From Candidatus Methylacidithermus pantelleriae (lineage in GTDB: Bacteria; Verrucomicrobiota; Verrucomicrobiia; Methylacidiphilales; Methylacidiphilaceae), in assembly GCF_905250085.1 (NCBI RefSeq), contig NZ_CAJNOB010000003.1:1-63416 (forward strand): DNA of 63,416 nucleotides. The letters run 5' to 3'. Numbering within the stretch: the stretch's first letter is position 1; every line of letters begins with the position of its first letter. Below, piece by piece: positions 37,993-48,327 of the stretch. Made by a program: the position numbers and the translations under genes. The notes under the pieces are model-generated. The model did not search any database and was not told where the DNA came from. It saw only the letters and a program-made list of their open reading frames with translations.

Positions 37993-38892
37993 ATGTGCCA
38001 CACCCCAGAAAGTGACTTCTGGCCGGTATCGCGTGTAGCAGTTATTGGGATGGGGCTTATTGGGGGATCGATTGCCTGGGCGATCCGCGATCGGTTGCTT
38101 GCCAAGGACCTGGTGGTCTACGATGCAAACCCTTTGGTCCGGAACCAAGTAGAAAGCTCCGCCCTTGGGTGCGTGGTTTCCGCCAGTGCAGAAGAGGCGG
38201 TTCGAGGAGCTCAATTGATTCTTTTAGCGGTGCCGCCAGGGGCGATCGAACCTGTGCTGCGAGAGATTCGGCCGGCTCTTGATCCGAAAGCCCTCGTCAT
38301 GGATACAGCCAGTGTCAAGGTACCAGTGGTGCAGCTCCTACAAGAGATTCTTGCGGGCAAGGCTCACTGGGCGGCAAGCCACCCCATGGCGGGAAGCGAG
38401 AAAAGCGGATTTGAGGCAGCGCACGGTCGTCTTTTCGACGGAGCCGTTGCGATCGTATGTCCCGAGCCCGGGCTGCCAAGAGAATTTCGCCGTTTGGTCA
38501 CCCTATTTTGGGAGGCGTTAGGATGTCGCGTTTTCTTTCTTGGCGCAGAAGTCCATGACCGATGGGTCGCACAAGTTAGTCACTTCCCCCATCTTCTCGC
38601 AGCGGCTTTGGTACGATGGGTGGACCGGGAAGCTCTGGCCATCGCGGGACCGGGATTCCGAGATAGCACTCGGATTGCCGCTTCTTGTCCCGCTTTGTGG
38701 AAAGAAATCCTATGGTGGAATCGAAAATCCCTTGTGGAGGCTCTCGACACCTTCCTGGAGGAATTGACACTGGTGCGACAAGCCTTGGAATCGAGCGAGT
38801 GCGATCAGCTGGAACGACTTCTGACGGAAGCAAGCGGGATTCGACAAGCGTTGGAAACGGGCCGCTGGCCACGCACCGGAAAAGAGCATTAA
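37993..38892 (+). CDS. tyrA: Prephenate/arogenate dehydrogenase (TyrA family)
   Basis: A 299-residue NAD(P)-dependent dehydrogenase of tyrosine synthesis. The N-terminal Rossmann motif is VAVIGMGLIGGSIAWAIR. Catalytic and substrate segments are VMDTASVK, the His in ASHPMAGSEKSGFE and HDRWVAQVSHFPHLLAAAL. No C-terminal ACT or chorismate mutase domain is seen. It is coupled to hisC, giving an aromatic/histidine aminotransferase plus dehydrogenase pair. Confidence 0.9.
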   Translation: MCHTPESDFWPVSRVAVIGMGLIGGSIAWAIRDRLLAKDLVVYDANPLVRNQVESSALGCVVSASAEEAVRGAQLILLAVPPGAIEPVLREIRPALDPKALVMDTASVKVPVVQLLQEILAGKAHWAASHPMAGSEKSGFEAAHGRLFDGAVAIVCPEPGLPREFRRLVTLFWEALGCRVFFLGAEVHDRWVAQVSHFPHLLAAALVRWVDREALAIAGPGFRDSTRIAASCPALWKEILWWNRKSLVEALDTFLEELTLVRQALESSECDQLERLLTEASGIRQALETGRWPRTGKEH

Positions 38893-38901
38893 AGCTTTTT
38901 T

Positions 38902-38930
38902 AGGTCCTACCGGCTTTGGAGGGACCTTTT
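38902..38930 (+). terminator. Possible intrinsic terminator after tyrA
   Basis: AGGTCC at 38902 pairs with GGACCT ending at 38927, with a 14-base loop, and a short T-run follows. The stem is only 6 bp and the T-run short, so it may be weak. Confidence 0.4.
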
Positions 38931-40424
<1,494 letters not shown>

Positions 40425-40505
40425 GGGGAGGGGCCAAATGTCTTGCGGAAAGCTTTTGTCTCGACCGGCCAGCCTACTCTCCTAGGGAATAGGCTAGCTC
40501 ATGCC

Positions 40506-40643
40506 CTACCAGCCCCAAAGGTAGCGAAGAATCCGGAAGGAAGCGGCAAAATAAAAAAAAGCCACCAGCACAGCCAGAAACCAAGGGAAGGGATCTGGGT
40601 TGTTATGGGGCCGCTCCGGAGGCCATCGCGGATTTGCTACCAT
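40506..40643 (-). CDS. Candidate 45-residue single-helix membrane protein
   Basis: ATG 40643 to TAG 40506 encodes a polar, proline-rich start (VANPRWPPERPHNNPDPFP) followed by one hydrophobic helix (WFLAVLVAFFYFAASF) and a basic, aromatic end (RILRYLWGW). The composition is strongly membrane-protein-like, with positive charges after the helix. There is no clear ribosome site and no family is recognised. It lies convergent to fba in otherwise gene-free DNA. Confidence 0.4.
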   Translation of the reverse strand: MVANPRWPPERPHNNPDPFPWFLAVLVAFFYFAASFRILRYLWGW

Positions 40644-41011
40644 TGATAGGGAAGAATACCACCATTTCTCTGGTCCCCCAAAGAAATCTCAAAAGATTCC
40701 AACCCGTCCGGTTTGCCCGCTCGCCGCTATCCTTTTCAGCCTAAATCGGAAGGGCCTGAAGAAAAGGAAGTCCGGTGAAAGGAATAGGATTCCAGAAAAG
40801 AAACCATCTTGTTTGGCCGGAAGCCACCCAGCCTTTGGGGGGCGTATAAACATACCCACCTCGCCAACTCTCGGCCCTTTTCCTTTTCCCCACCTCGCAA
40901 CAGGCCCTTTACCTGGAACAAGAAGGGCCGTTGGATTTGCTCTTGGGTCACGCCGGCTGACACCCGATGACCCCCCCCGAGAAGCAACGGGCACATTGCT
41001 CGCCAAGCACC
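40644..41011. other. Gene-free stretch before the McsA-like gene
   Basis: Nothing recognisable beyond low-complexity proline/lysine-coding shadows on both strands. No terminator with a T-run was found. Confidence 0.4.
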
Positions 41012-41509
41012 CTACGAGCGCAACTCCGACTGCAGCTGCTCGATTGCATCCCGAATCTGGGCAGCCTCTTCGTACTTTTCCTCTGCCACAGCTTTTTCGA
41101 GGCTCTCCTTCAGATCGCGAATCTTCATCTCGTAGTATCGCTTCCGAGCGTACCGTGGAGGGATTTTACCCTTGTGCACCGTGTCGCGGTGCATGTCCTT
41201 AAGCAAAGAGTCCAACAACCCTGCGAAGGTATGGTAACAAGCGGGACACCCCAGTCGGCCGGTCTTTTTAAAGTCTGTATGGGTAAAACCGCACTGGGGA
41301 CAAGTAAGTTCTGCACGCCGGGCAGCGGAATATTCGGCAGAAACTCCTCCCAAAATCTCCCCGAAGGCAAACGCCTGGGGGTCGGAAACCCCTTTTTCGG
41401 TGGCGCACCGTTCACAAAGGTCGATCTTTTGCATCTTGTTGCCGATCATCTGTGTCACGTGCACAGTAGCCGGCGCACCACAAAAATGGCACTTAAAGGA
41501 AGAGGACAT
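41012..41509 (-). CDS. McsA-like zinc-finger protein with UVR motif
   Basis: A 165-residue protein with three CxxC-type pairs in its first half (KCHFCGAP, LCERCATE and LTCPQCGFT ... LGCPACYH) and a C-terminal UVR helix (LKESLEKAVAEEKYEEAAQIRDAI). This layout is that of McsA, the adaptor of the protein-arginine kinase McsB in Firmicutes. No mcsB or clpC lies beside it, so the partner is unknown. Zinc binding and an adaptor role are inferred. Confidence 0.8.
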   Translation of the reverse strand: MSSSFKCHFCGAPATVHVTQMIGNKMQKIDLCERCATEKGVSDPQAFAFGEILGGVSAEYSAARRAELTCPQCGFTHTDFKKTGRLGCPACYHTFAGLLDSLLKDMHRDTVHKGKIPPRYARKRYYEMKIRDLKESLEKAVAEEKYEEAAQIRDAIEQLQSELRS

Positions 41510-41546
41510 AAGCGGCCTGCCTTGTCTGGGGCCCTTTTGAGGCCTT

Positions 41547-42419
41547 CTAGCTATATATTGGCACTCCCTCGATCCGGGTCAATTCACGAAATTTTTCCAT
41601 AAGGTCGCGTGTCACAGGGCCGGGCCTTGTATCACCTACCTCCCTCCCGTCGACCTCACGAACAGGGGCGATTTCTGCAGCCGTTCCCGTGATAAAAATT
41701 TCGTCGGCAACAAAAAGATCGTAGCGCGTAAGAATCTCTTCCCGGACCGAATATCCGTTTTTTCGAGCCAACTCCATGACCACCTTCCGGGTGATCCCCG
41801 GCAGGGCCCCTGCCCAGACTGGGGGGGTTAGGAGTTCTTCCCCTTTTACTACGAAAAGATTTTCTCCGGTACACTCTGTGACGAATCCCTCCTCCGACAA
41901 AAGAATGGCCTCCTGGGCTCCCCGAAGGGATCCCTCAATTTTCGCTAGGATATTGTTCAGATAATTGAGCGATTTAATGGCCGGGCTTAGAGCGGCGGCC
42001 GAATGTCGTTGCGTTGGAACCGTCACCAGGCTAAGCCCTTCTTGGTAAAGTCGTTCTGGATAGAGCCGGATCGAGTCCGCAATGATGACAATCGTCGGAC
42101 TGGGACAGGATTCCGGACTGAGACCCAACGTTCCAATTCCCCGGGTAACGAGCAAGCGAACGTAACCGTTTTCAATCCGGTTACGTCGGCAGGTTTCCAA
42201 AACTGCCCTCAAAAGTTTTTCTTGCGGCAAAGGAATCCGAAGCAGGATGGCTTTGGCGGACTGGTAAAGCCGCTGGAGGTGCTCTTGAAGGCAGAACACC
42301 CGTCCATAGTAGGCTCGAATCCCCTCGAACACCCCGTCTCCGTAAAGAAGACCGTGGTCGAAGACAGAAATCTTCGCATCCTCCGGTTGGTAATACTCCC
42401 CATTAATGTAGATTTCCAT
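41547..42419 (-). CDS. ilvE: Branched-chain amino acid aminotransferase-like (class IV)
   Basis: A 290-residue fold-type IV PLP enzyme. Motifs are FDHGLLYGDGVFEGIRAYYGRVF, YVRLLVTRGIG, the PLP lysine in AIKSLNYLNNILAK, EGFVTECTGENLFVVK and the phosphate-binding ADEIFITGTAAEI. The likely role is the last step of Leu/Ile/Val synthesis, although D-amino-acid aminotransferase or aminodeoxychorismate lyase cannot be excluded. It has a leuC-type gene far away in the same window. Confidence 0.88.
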   Translation of the reverse strand: MEIYINGEYYQPEDAKISVFDHGLLYGDGVFEGIRAYYGRVFCLQEHLQRLYQSAKAILLRIPLPQEKLLRAVLETCRRNRIENGYVRLLVTRGIGTLGLSPESCPSPTIVIIADSIRLYPERLYQEGLSLVTVPTQRHSAAALSPAIKSLNYLNNILAKIEGSLRGAQEAILLSEEGFVTECTGENLFVVKGEELLTPPVWAGALPGITRKVVMELARKNGYSVREEILTRYDLFVADEIFITGTAAEIAPVREVDGREVGDTRPGPVTRDLMEKFRELTRIEGVPIYS

Positions 42420-42467
42420 AAACGACTCAGCGCATTTGACTGCTTCTCTTTCCCGAGTGCATCCTGG

Positions 42468-43280
42468 CTAGCCCGCGGGCTTTCCGATTTCCTGTAGTCT
42501 TCCCCCCTCCAATTTGAGCCGGCAGTCTCCTCGCTCGGCGATTCGAATGTCGTGGGTAACCACGATTAAGGTTTTCCCTTTCTTTCGACACACCTCAAGC
42601 AGAAGCTCAAGGATTTGCGCACCCGTCGCAGTGTCTAAATTTCCCGTTGGTTCATCGGCCAAAATTAGGGGCGGATCGTTGCGAAGCGCCCGGGCGATCG
42701 CGACGCGTTGTTGCTCACCTCCGGAAAGTTCATACACCCGATCCTCGGCACGGTCTTCTAATCCAAACTCAGAAAGAAGCCGGATCGCTTGGGCTCGATC
42801 GTTCCGGCCTACAAGCATGGCAGGAAGCTCGACGTTTTCCCAAACCGTTAACTCGGAAAGCAAGTGATAAGCTTGAAAGACAAATCCGACCTGCCCAGCT
42901 CGCCAAAGAGCGAGTTCTCTTCGAGAACGCGAGGCAAGGGTTTGGCCACAGTATCGTACTTGCCCAAAATCGGGGGGTTCTAACCCCCCTGCCACATGCA
43001 GAAGGGTCGTCTTGCCCGATCCCGACACTCCCTCAATGGTGTAGCAGAGACCGGACCGAAAACACCAGTTCAGTTCCCGGAGAACCATGAGCCGCCCACG
43101 ACCCACTGGGTAGCTTTTCGTGATTTCGACGAGTTCCAAAAGCGGGCTTCCCGGGCTCCCGCTCCATTGCGCTACCTCAAGAGCACCTCCCCCAAAACGC
43201 ACCTCCCTCAACGGCTTTCCACCCGTTCCACCCTGGAACCACCCAGGCTCTAGTCCCTTGGTGATCCTGTCCCTATTCAT
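42468..43280 (-). CDS. lolD: LolD-type ABC ATPase
   Basis: A 270-residue ABC ATPase of the MacB/LolD group. The Walker A motif is GVSGSGKTTLLH, the signature ELSGGEQQRVAIARAL, Walker B LILADEPTGNLDT, and the switch VVTHD. About 48 residues precede the ABC domain, longer than usual; a downstream non-ATG start cannot be excluded, but ATG 43280 overlaps the permease stop by 8 bases, as in coupled genes. With the permease it should release lipoproteins from the inner membrane toward the outer membrane. Confidence 0.87.
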   Translation of the reverse strand: MNRDRITKGLEPGWFQGGTGGKPLREVRFGGGALEVAQWSGSPGSPLLELVEITKSYPVGRGRLMVLRELNWCFRSGLCYTIEGVSGSGKTTLLHVAGGLEPPDFGQVRYCGQTLASRSRRELALWRAGQVGFVFQAYHLLSELTVWENVELPAMLVGRNDRAQAIRLLSEFGLEDRAEDRVYELSGGEQQRVAIARALRNDPPLILADEPTGNLDTATGAQILELLLEVCRKKGKTLIVVTHDIRIAERGDCRLKLEGGRLQEIGKPAG

Positions 43281-44517
43281 ATCGCAAAGCGCGGCTGGGT
43301 GGGAGCCTCGCCGCTTGGAGGGCAGGAATCCAAGCGGCCAGAACGCAAATGGAAAGCGCCGCCGCCACTACCCCTGCTACGAGCCCCCAATGAATGTCCA
43401 CTGGAATCTCTGCCAAGTGGTAAACATCCGGAGCGAAAAGGTCAATGCCTAGACGCCGCGCGAGAAAATCTCGGAAAGAGTTTCGCAGTTGCAATACCAG
43501 TATCGCCAGAACCAGTCCAGCCAAGCTTCCGATGACGCCCACCACCGCTCCGTAGAGAATAAAAATTCCCATGACTTGCTCGTCGGTGGCTCCTAATGCC
43601 TTCAAAAGACCGATTTCTCGCGTTTTTTGCACCGTTACCGTAATAAGCGTGTTGCAAAGACCAAAACCTGCCACCACGACAATGAATGAAAGGATAAAGG
43701 CCATCACCACCCTCTCGACTGTCACCGCCGTGAAAAGCGGCCGGTTTTGATCCATCCATGTCATCACCCTAAGCTCGGGGCCTAGCTCCTTCTGCCACCG
43801 GCGTTGTAATTCGCTGGCCTGCATGACTTCTTGGATTCTTACGGCGATTCCATGCACACCCGAACCCAGATTGTAAAGGTACTGGGCATTTTCCAAGGAC
43901 GTCACAAAGAAGCCCGCATCGTAGTCGAAAAGGCCTGTATGAAAAATGCCCACAATCTGCAGTTCCGTGGGCAAGACCACCGACCGCTGGGGAGACGACT
44001 TGCCCTGGCTTCGCAGGTTTTCCAATTGTCGCGGAGCATAAATTCTTACGCGACTCCCCACACGGGCACCGTTCCGGCGAGCCCATTCGTCCCCTACGAG
44101 GAGCGCTTCTCCCTCTAAGTTGGCGTCTCCCTGAACCAAAAACCTTTGAAGCGGGGCCGCCCAATCTTGCCGGCGTGCATCCATTCCTCGCAGCACCGGC
44201 GTGGTGATGCGGCTGTCAAATTCCGCCAGTACTGGGCCCATAACGAACGGAGAGGCACTTTGCACTTGCGGGTCTTGAGAAAGTTTCCGGACAATCTCCT
44301 CGGGGTGCTCCACAATCCCATCGCTTACAATCATAAGATGGGACTGAAAACCCATTACCTTGGCTTCCAGCTCCTTTTGAAAACCGGCCATGACCGAAAG
44401 GACAACAACCAGTACCATCACTCCTAGAGCCACGCCAGCAAGTGTAATGAGCGTGATGGCCGATACAAAGCTCCGGCGGGGTCTTAGGTAACGAAGCGCT
44501 AGAAACCACGGAAGCAT
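43273..44517 (-). CDS. lolC: LolC/LolE-type lipoprotein-release permease
   Basis: A 414-residue MacB-core membrane protein with an N-terminal helix (VSAITLITLAGVALGVMVLVVVLSVM) then a periplasmic domain and three C-terminal helices (VVMAFILSFIVVVAGFGLCNTLI and others). The motif TVQKTREIGLLKALGATDEQVMGIF is typical of LolC/E. ATG 44517 (MLPWFLALRYLRPRR) matches the family start; a longer frame to 44601 is rejected. A single permease gene, rather than separate lolC and lolE, suggests a homodimeric LolF-like arrangement. Confidence 0.9.
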   Translation of the reverse strand: MLPWFLALRYLRPRRSFVSAITLITLAGVALGVMVLVVVLSVMAGFQKELEAKVMGFQSHLMIVSDGIVEHPEEIVRKLSQDPQVQSASPFVMGPVLAEFDSRITTPVLRGMDARRQDWAAPLQRFLVQGDANLEGEALLVGDEWARRNGARVGSRVRIYAPRQLENLRSQGKSSPQRSVVLPTELQIVGIFHTGLFDYDAGFFVTSLENAQYLYNLGSGVHGIAVRIQEVMQASELQRRWQKELGPELRVMTWMDQNRPLFTAVTVERVVMAFILSFIVVVAGFGLCNTLITVTVQKTREIGLLKALGATDEQVMGIFILYGAVVGVIGSLAGLVLAILVLQLRNSFRDFLARRLGIDLFAPDVYHLAEIPVDIHWGLVAGVVAAALSICVLAAWIPALQAARLPPSRALRYE

Positions 44518-45632
44518 CGCTTTGGTGTCGCATGCCAATCCTGCCGATTTTTTCGGCCCGCAGAAAGATATTCCCTTTGCCTGGCCCCCTGTTTCAAGCA
44601 ACCAGGATTCATGCTCTCAGGCCTACCTTGGTCTTTAACCGGCAAAGAGTACTACCCGCTAGACAAGGCTACCTAGAACTCCCTTTGATTGCTTTCGCCG
44701 GGGACGGCCAAGGCTTATCTTAGCAGTGGAAAACCCGCGGAAGATACGACGATGTGCGACACCTGTTGGAAATCTTATCCCGAATTCTCTTGATGGCCAC
44801 CTCAATCTTTAGGGGTCTTTTCAAAAACGTCGAAACACTCGCTTGGCCGCAAACACGATCGACCGTATGCTGCACGCTCAACCCAACTTCGATCCACAGC
44901 AAACCCCAAGAAGAGCTACTTCCATCTCCCGGTGGAAGCTTGAGGCCTTTCACAGGGAACCCATCCGAGCTCTTTGCTTGAAACGAGGCGTGCTCGTTAC
45001 GGGCAACCCTGGGTTATTTCCTGCAAGAGCCAAGCACTGCTACCTGGAAGAGAGAAAGCTTTCCCTGGTGCCGGCCCTCACCGCATGGACTCAGCGACCT
45101 TGCGGACTGGCTTTTGAGCTAGCGGCTTCCCACTGCCTCCGGAACGATCTGCCGGAAACAGCACGGAGTACGTCCGGCCCTGAGACATCTTGTACCTGCG
45201 GTCCACAACGCCGCTGGATTACGCGCACCGCTTTCCTCCCGGTCCAGGACGAGGCCGCAGGAATCGCAGGAGAACAGTCGGTTCCACACAGGCAGACTTT
45301 CCTGCAGCGTCCAGCAATAGGAGCACGCGGTAACTCGTCAGGTCGACGCCATCCGCTGTCACCCCAAAGGAACCATGCCACGCCAGCTTGTACGCGAGCC
45401 GCCGGCGCAGGGAAAATAAAGATGGCAGGTTATGGTCACGCCACAGGACCTTACACAGCCAGAAGTCCAGATCTCGACCGCCGGCTTTTGGCACATCTCA
45501 CAAAAATCTCTTTGGCACGGCATGGGTTATCTTGTTGTCGCCGTTCTTTTACCCGGTCTGCCTCAAAACTGAGTGCCGAGCGACCATCCAACAAAGTTGT
45601 CCCTTCACAAGAGCGGCGTACCTTTTGCCTAT
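44518..45632. other. Non-coding stretch with a transposon remnant
   Basis: No intact gene is supported. A long plus-strand frame (44843 onward) lacks family features and runs antisense to the tnpB remnant. The minus strand carries recognisable tnpB pieces at 45100-45495, listed separately. The rest shows nothing clear. Confidence 0.55.
45100..45495 (-). pseudogene. tnpB: Decayed TnpB (IS200/IS605 OrfB) C-terminal remnant
   Basis: Two overlapping minus-strand frames keep TnpB features. One frame has RRRLAYKLAWHG (from about 45407), like the EFRRQLEYKAAWYG segment before the zinc finger. Another has the zinc ribbon TACSYCWTLQ then RLFSCDSCGLVLDREESGARN (C-x2-C at 45325 and the RuvC-III Asp in DRE-x-x-x-A-x-N near 45220). 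A frame change between the two, and the loss of the N-terminal half and of any tnpA, show that it is dead. It may be an old IS605-type insertion or an isolated tnpB. Confidence 0.7.
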
Positions 45633-46457
45633 ATGGAGTTTCCCCGAGCCGATTGGCAAAAGTCAGCTCTCGTCCTAGCTGGGCATGGATCTTCTCGAAA
45701 CCCCTGGTCGGCACTACCCGTGTATCAAAACGCTCAACGGATCCGGCAACTGGGCTTGTTTGCGGAAGTCCATGAGTGTTTCTGGAAAGAAGAGCCCAAT
45801 TTTCACCAAGTGCTGCGCCAGGTGGAAAGTAGCACGATCTTTGTGGTGCCGTACTTTCTTGCCAAAGGCTATTTTACCCAGGAAGTTCTTCCTCGAGAAC
45901 TGGGCCTCACAGGGCGCTTCACTATCCGAGCTGGCCGCAAGATTTTTTACTGTGATCCGGTTGGCACTCATCCCTCGCTTGAAAGGGTCCTTCATGACCG
46001 GATCCACCAGTTGTGGGAGGGACATCCGGCCCCTGTCGATCCCAAAAGAATCGCGCTTATCCTTGTTGGGCATGGAACATCCCTAAGCGAAGAGTCCAGT
46101 GAGGTTGTTCGTCATTGGATTGACCGGTTTCAGCAAAAAAAATCCTATGGCGAGTGCCATGCCGCCTTTCTGGATGAAGCTCCTTACATCGCTCAGTGGT
46201 GGGAATGGACCCAGCGGGAAGCTGTTGTTATTGTGCCCTATTTTGTTTCCCAGGGCCTCCACACCTACCGGGACATCCCTCGTTTGGTTGGGATTGAGAA
46301 TAAAAAACCCTTTGGGGGCCCGCACAGCATTCGAGGACACAAGGTCTGGTACACGGAACCCATAGGAACAGATCCCGGTATAGTCGATGTCATTCTCCAA
46401 CAGGTAGCTTCATGGCGTGAATGCAACCGACCAGTTTCGAAAGTGGCTCCAAACTAA
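45633..46457 (+). CDS. cbiX: CbiX-like sirohydrochlorin chelatase (two-domain)
   Basis: A 274-residue protein with two tandem CbiX domains. The first carries LVLAGHGSSRNPWS (catalytic-His type) and the second LILVGHGTSLSEES; FVVPYFLAKGYFTQE and VIVPYFVSQGLHTYRD are the matching later segments. It should insert Co or Fe into sirohydrochlorin, feeding cobalamin or siroheme. The choice of ATG 45633 drops a weak N-terminal extension (GTG 45573). It overlaps the DR2241-like gene by 41 bases. Siroheme would fit the nitrate-assimilation genes at 14-18 kb, though no nitrite reductase is in view. Confidence 0.85.
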   Translation: MEFPRADWQKSALVLAGHGSSRNPWSALPVYQNAQRIRQLGLFAEVHECFWKEEPNFHQVLRQVESSTIFVVPYFLAKGYFTQEVLPRELGLTGRFTIRAGRKIFYCDPVGTHPSLERVLHDRIHQLWEGHPAPVDPKRIALILVGHGTSLSEESSEVVRHWIDRFQQKKSYGECHAAFLDEAPYIAQWWEWTQREAVVIVPYFVSQGLHTYRDIPRLVGIENKKPFGGPHSIRGHKVWYTEPIGTDPGIVDVILQQVASWRECNRPVSKVAPN

Positions 46458-46995
46458 CCCTGGCCCTTGGTTTATCGGGGAGCTTCGCATCGAACCCGGC
46501 TATTTCCTTTTGCACCGGAAAGATTCCCCCCAAGACCCGCTCCGGCAGCTCGGATCGTCGGAGGAGTTCCTTGGGGTTGTCCGTGGCAATGACCTCCAAA
46601 GCTTTCGTCCCTTGCGAGGAGCACCTGGTCTCTCTAGGGGTTGGAAGTGGGGTCCTCTCCCTCTTGAGACACTCGTGTTGGCATTGCGCTGGGCCTACCC
46701 GACTGCCCTAGCCTCCTGGTCCTTCTGGAAGGAAGGCAGACTAGAATTAACGGATGCCTCTACGGTTGCGCGGCGACAGACGGGCCTGTATGAAACCCTC
46801 AAGGAGCTTACGCAGGAAGACTGGCAAAGAGCGGTCTTTCGGATTTGCCACAAGGAATGTCTTCGGATTCCCCTCTGGTCACCTGCTACCCAGGAAGTCC
46901 ACGAAACAGAAACGACCCTCCCGCTTCTCTGCCCAGAGCCTTGTCACTATCTACTGACTCGCGCCCGAGGAGACCAAGGCCCCAAGCCACCCTAG
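46417..46995 (+). CDS. DR2241-like Fe-S protein associated with CbiX
   Basis: A 192-residue protein resembling the DR2241 stabilising and 4Fe-4S domains found beside or fused to CbiX. Four cysteines lie as RICHKEC (C-x3-C) and LLCPEPCH (C-x3-C) near the C-terminus and are the candidate cluster ligands. The N-terminal part contains PLRGAPGLSRGWKW. The start is GTG 46417, within cbiX; the 41-base overlap suggests tight coupling. It may act as a redox or stabilising partner for the chelatase; the precise function is unknown. Confidence 0.72.
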   Translation: MNATDQFRKWLQTNPGPWFIGELRIEPGYFLLHRKDSPQDPLRQLGSSEEFLGVVRGNDLQSFRPLRGAPGLSRGWKWGPLPLETLVLALRWAYPTALASWSFWKEGRLELTDASTVARRQTGLYETLKELTQEDWQRAVFRICHKECLRIPLWSPATQEVHETETTLPLLCPEPCHYLLTRARGDQGPKPP

Positions 46996-48275
46996 CCTGT
47001 CAGATCCTTCACGAGAATCTTCGATTTACGGCCGCTTTCTTCGTACCGTTTTCTCCGAGATTCAGGCAAGATTTGCGGAGTTTCTTCTCGGAAGCCCATC
47101 TTTTGCTGGAAGAACGTATACGCTTGCGTGGAGAGAGCAAAAACCTGTCTTAGCCCTCGGCTTCGAGCAACGTTTTCTGCAAACGAAACGAGTTTGCGTC
47201 CAAGACCCTTGTTTTCATGTCCTCGTGCTACGTGCAAGCATGCTATCTCTCCTTGACCCGTTTCAGGATACGAATGTAAGGCAACGCAACCCACCACCGT
47301 CCGATCCAGCTCAAAGACGTAATAATCGGTGATCCGATTGGCAACGTCTTCCCGGCTCCGATACGCAAGTTCCTCAACCTCCATCGACTCTCGGATGAGG
47401 TCGAGGATCACACGAACGTCCTTTTTATTGGCCGGCCGGATCGATTCATACTCGTCTGCATAAATCATCGTCCCGGTTCCCTCCCGGGAAAAAACCTCGG
47501 TCAAAAGCGCTTCATTGACTCGGCCGTCCACGATATGGACCCGGCTCACACCCCGGCGGCACGCTCGAACCGCATGTTCGAGCTTAGACCGGAGATGGGG
47601 TTCTAGGGTAGGGCGGTCTTTTTTTAGCCAGCTTTCCGCCTCGGTAACCGGAAGCTGTCGAATCAGCCGGCCAGAGCGCTCAATCCCCGCATACGAACAG
47701 AGGAAGATGATTTTTGTGGCGCCCAATGCTTCCGCAACGGCGAGAGCGACCCCGTCGGAGTTGACGCGAAAGGTTTTTCCCTCCCCGTCAAATCCCAGCG
47801 GCGGAAGCACCGGAATGATCTGGTGGGACAAAAGATCCCTAAGAAAGGACACATCGACTTTCTCTACTTTTCCTGTAAACTCTTGATCGACTCCCCGAAG
47901 GATCCCGTACGGATACGCGGTGATCGCGTTAGCGTAGCACGCCCGGAGATCGCAGCTGGTCAGAGCCTCCAAAATTTGATGGGTGACATGGTTGGCCACT
48001 TGAATCGCCAGCTCAAGTGTGGGCCGGTCCGTCACTCCTGTCCCATCGATATTGGAAGGGGTAAAGTGCGATTGTTTGGCCGCCTGGGTCAATTGCCATC
48101 CAATTCCGTGAACCACCACCACGCGAATGTTCAAACTCCGAAGGACAGCCAGGTCTAGCACCACGTGGGAAAAGTTCTCATGCGCAATGACGGCCCCATC
48201 TAGCGCAATCACGAAGGTTTTATCTCGAAATTCCGGAACGTAAGTCAGAATGCCACGCAAGTGGGAAAGATTCAT
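46992..48275 (-). CDS. argA: N-acetylglutamate synthase (ArgA type)
   Basis: A 427-residue protein with an N-terminal amino-acid-kinase domain (VIALDGAVIAHENF, VVVVHGIGWQL, FRVNSDGVALAVA) fused to a C-terminal GNAT domain (RPANKKDVRVILDLI, GEIACLHVARGHENKGLGRKLVSFAENVA). This matches bacterial ArgA, which makes N-acetylglutamate for arginine synthesis and is usually inhibited by arginine through the kinase-like domain. Its 3' end overlaps the convergent DR2241-like gene by 4 bases. Confidence 0.92.
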   Translation of the reverse strand: MNLSHLRGILTYVPEFRDKTFVIALDGAVIAHENFSHVVLDLAVLRSLNIRVVVVHGIGWQLTQAAKQSHFTPSNIDGTGVTDRPTLELAIQVANHVTHQILEALTSCDLRACYANAITAYPYGILRGVDQEFTGKVEKVDVSFLRDLLSHQIIPVLPPLGFDGEGKTFRVNSDGVALAVAEALGATKIIFLCSYAGIERSGRLIRQLPVTEAESWLKKDRPTLEPHLRSKLEHAVRACRRGVSRVHIVDGRVNEALLTEVFSREGTGTMIYADEYESIRPANKKDVRVILDLIRESMEVEELAYRSREDVANRITDYYVFELDRTVVGCVALHSYPETGQGEIACLHVARGHENKGLGRKLVSFAENVARSRGLRQVFALSTQAYTFFQQKMGFREETPQILPESRRKRYEESGRKSKILVKDLTG

Positions 48276-48327
48276 CTTTGTCCCTAGGGGCTCGGGGAAG
48301 ATGCCCTTGTTTCCGGTCCCTCCCTTC

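Noticed and set aside
44843-45775. A 310-codon plus-strand frame
   Set aside because: It has no family features, overlaps cbiX and lies antisense to recognisable tnpB pieces.
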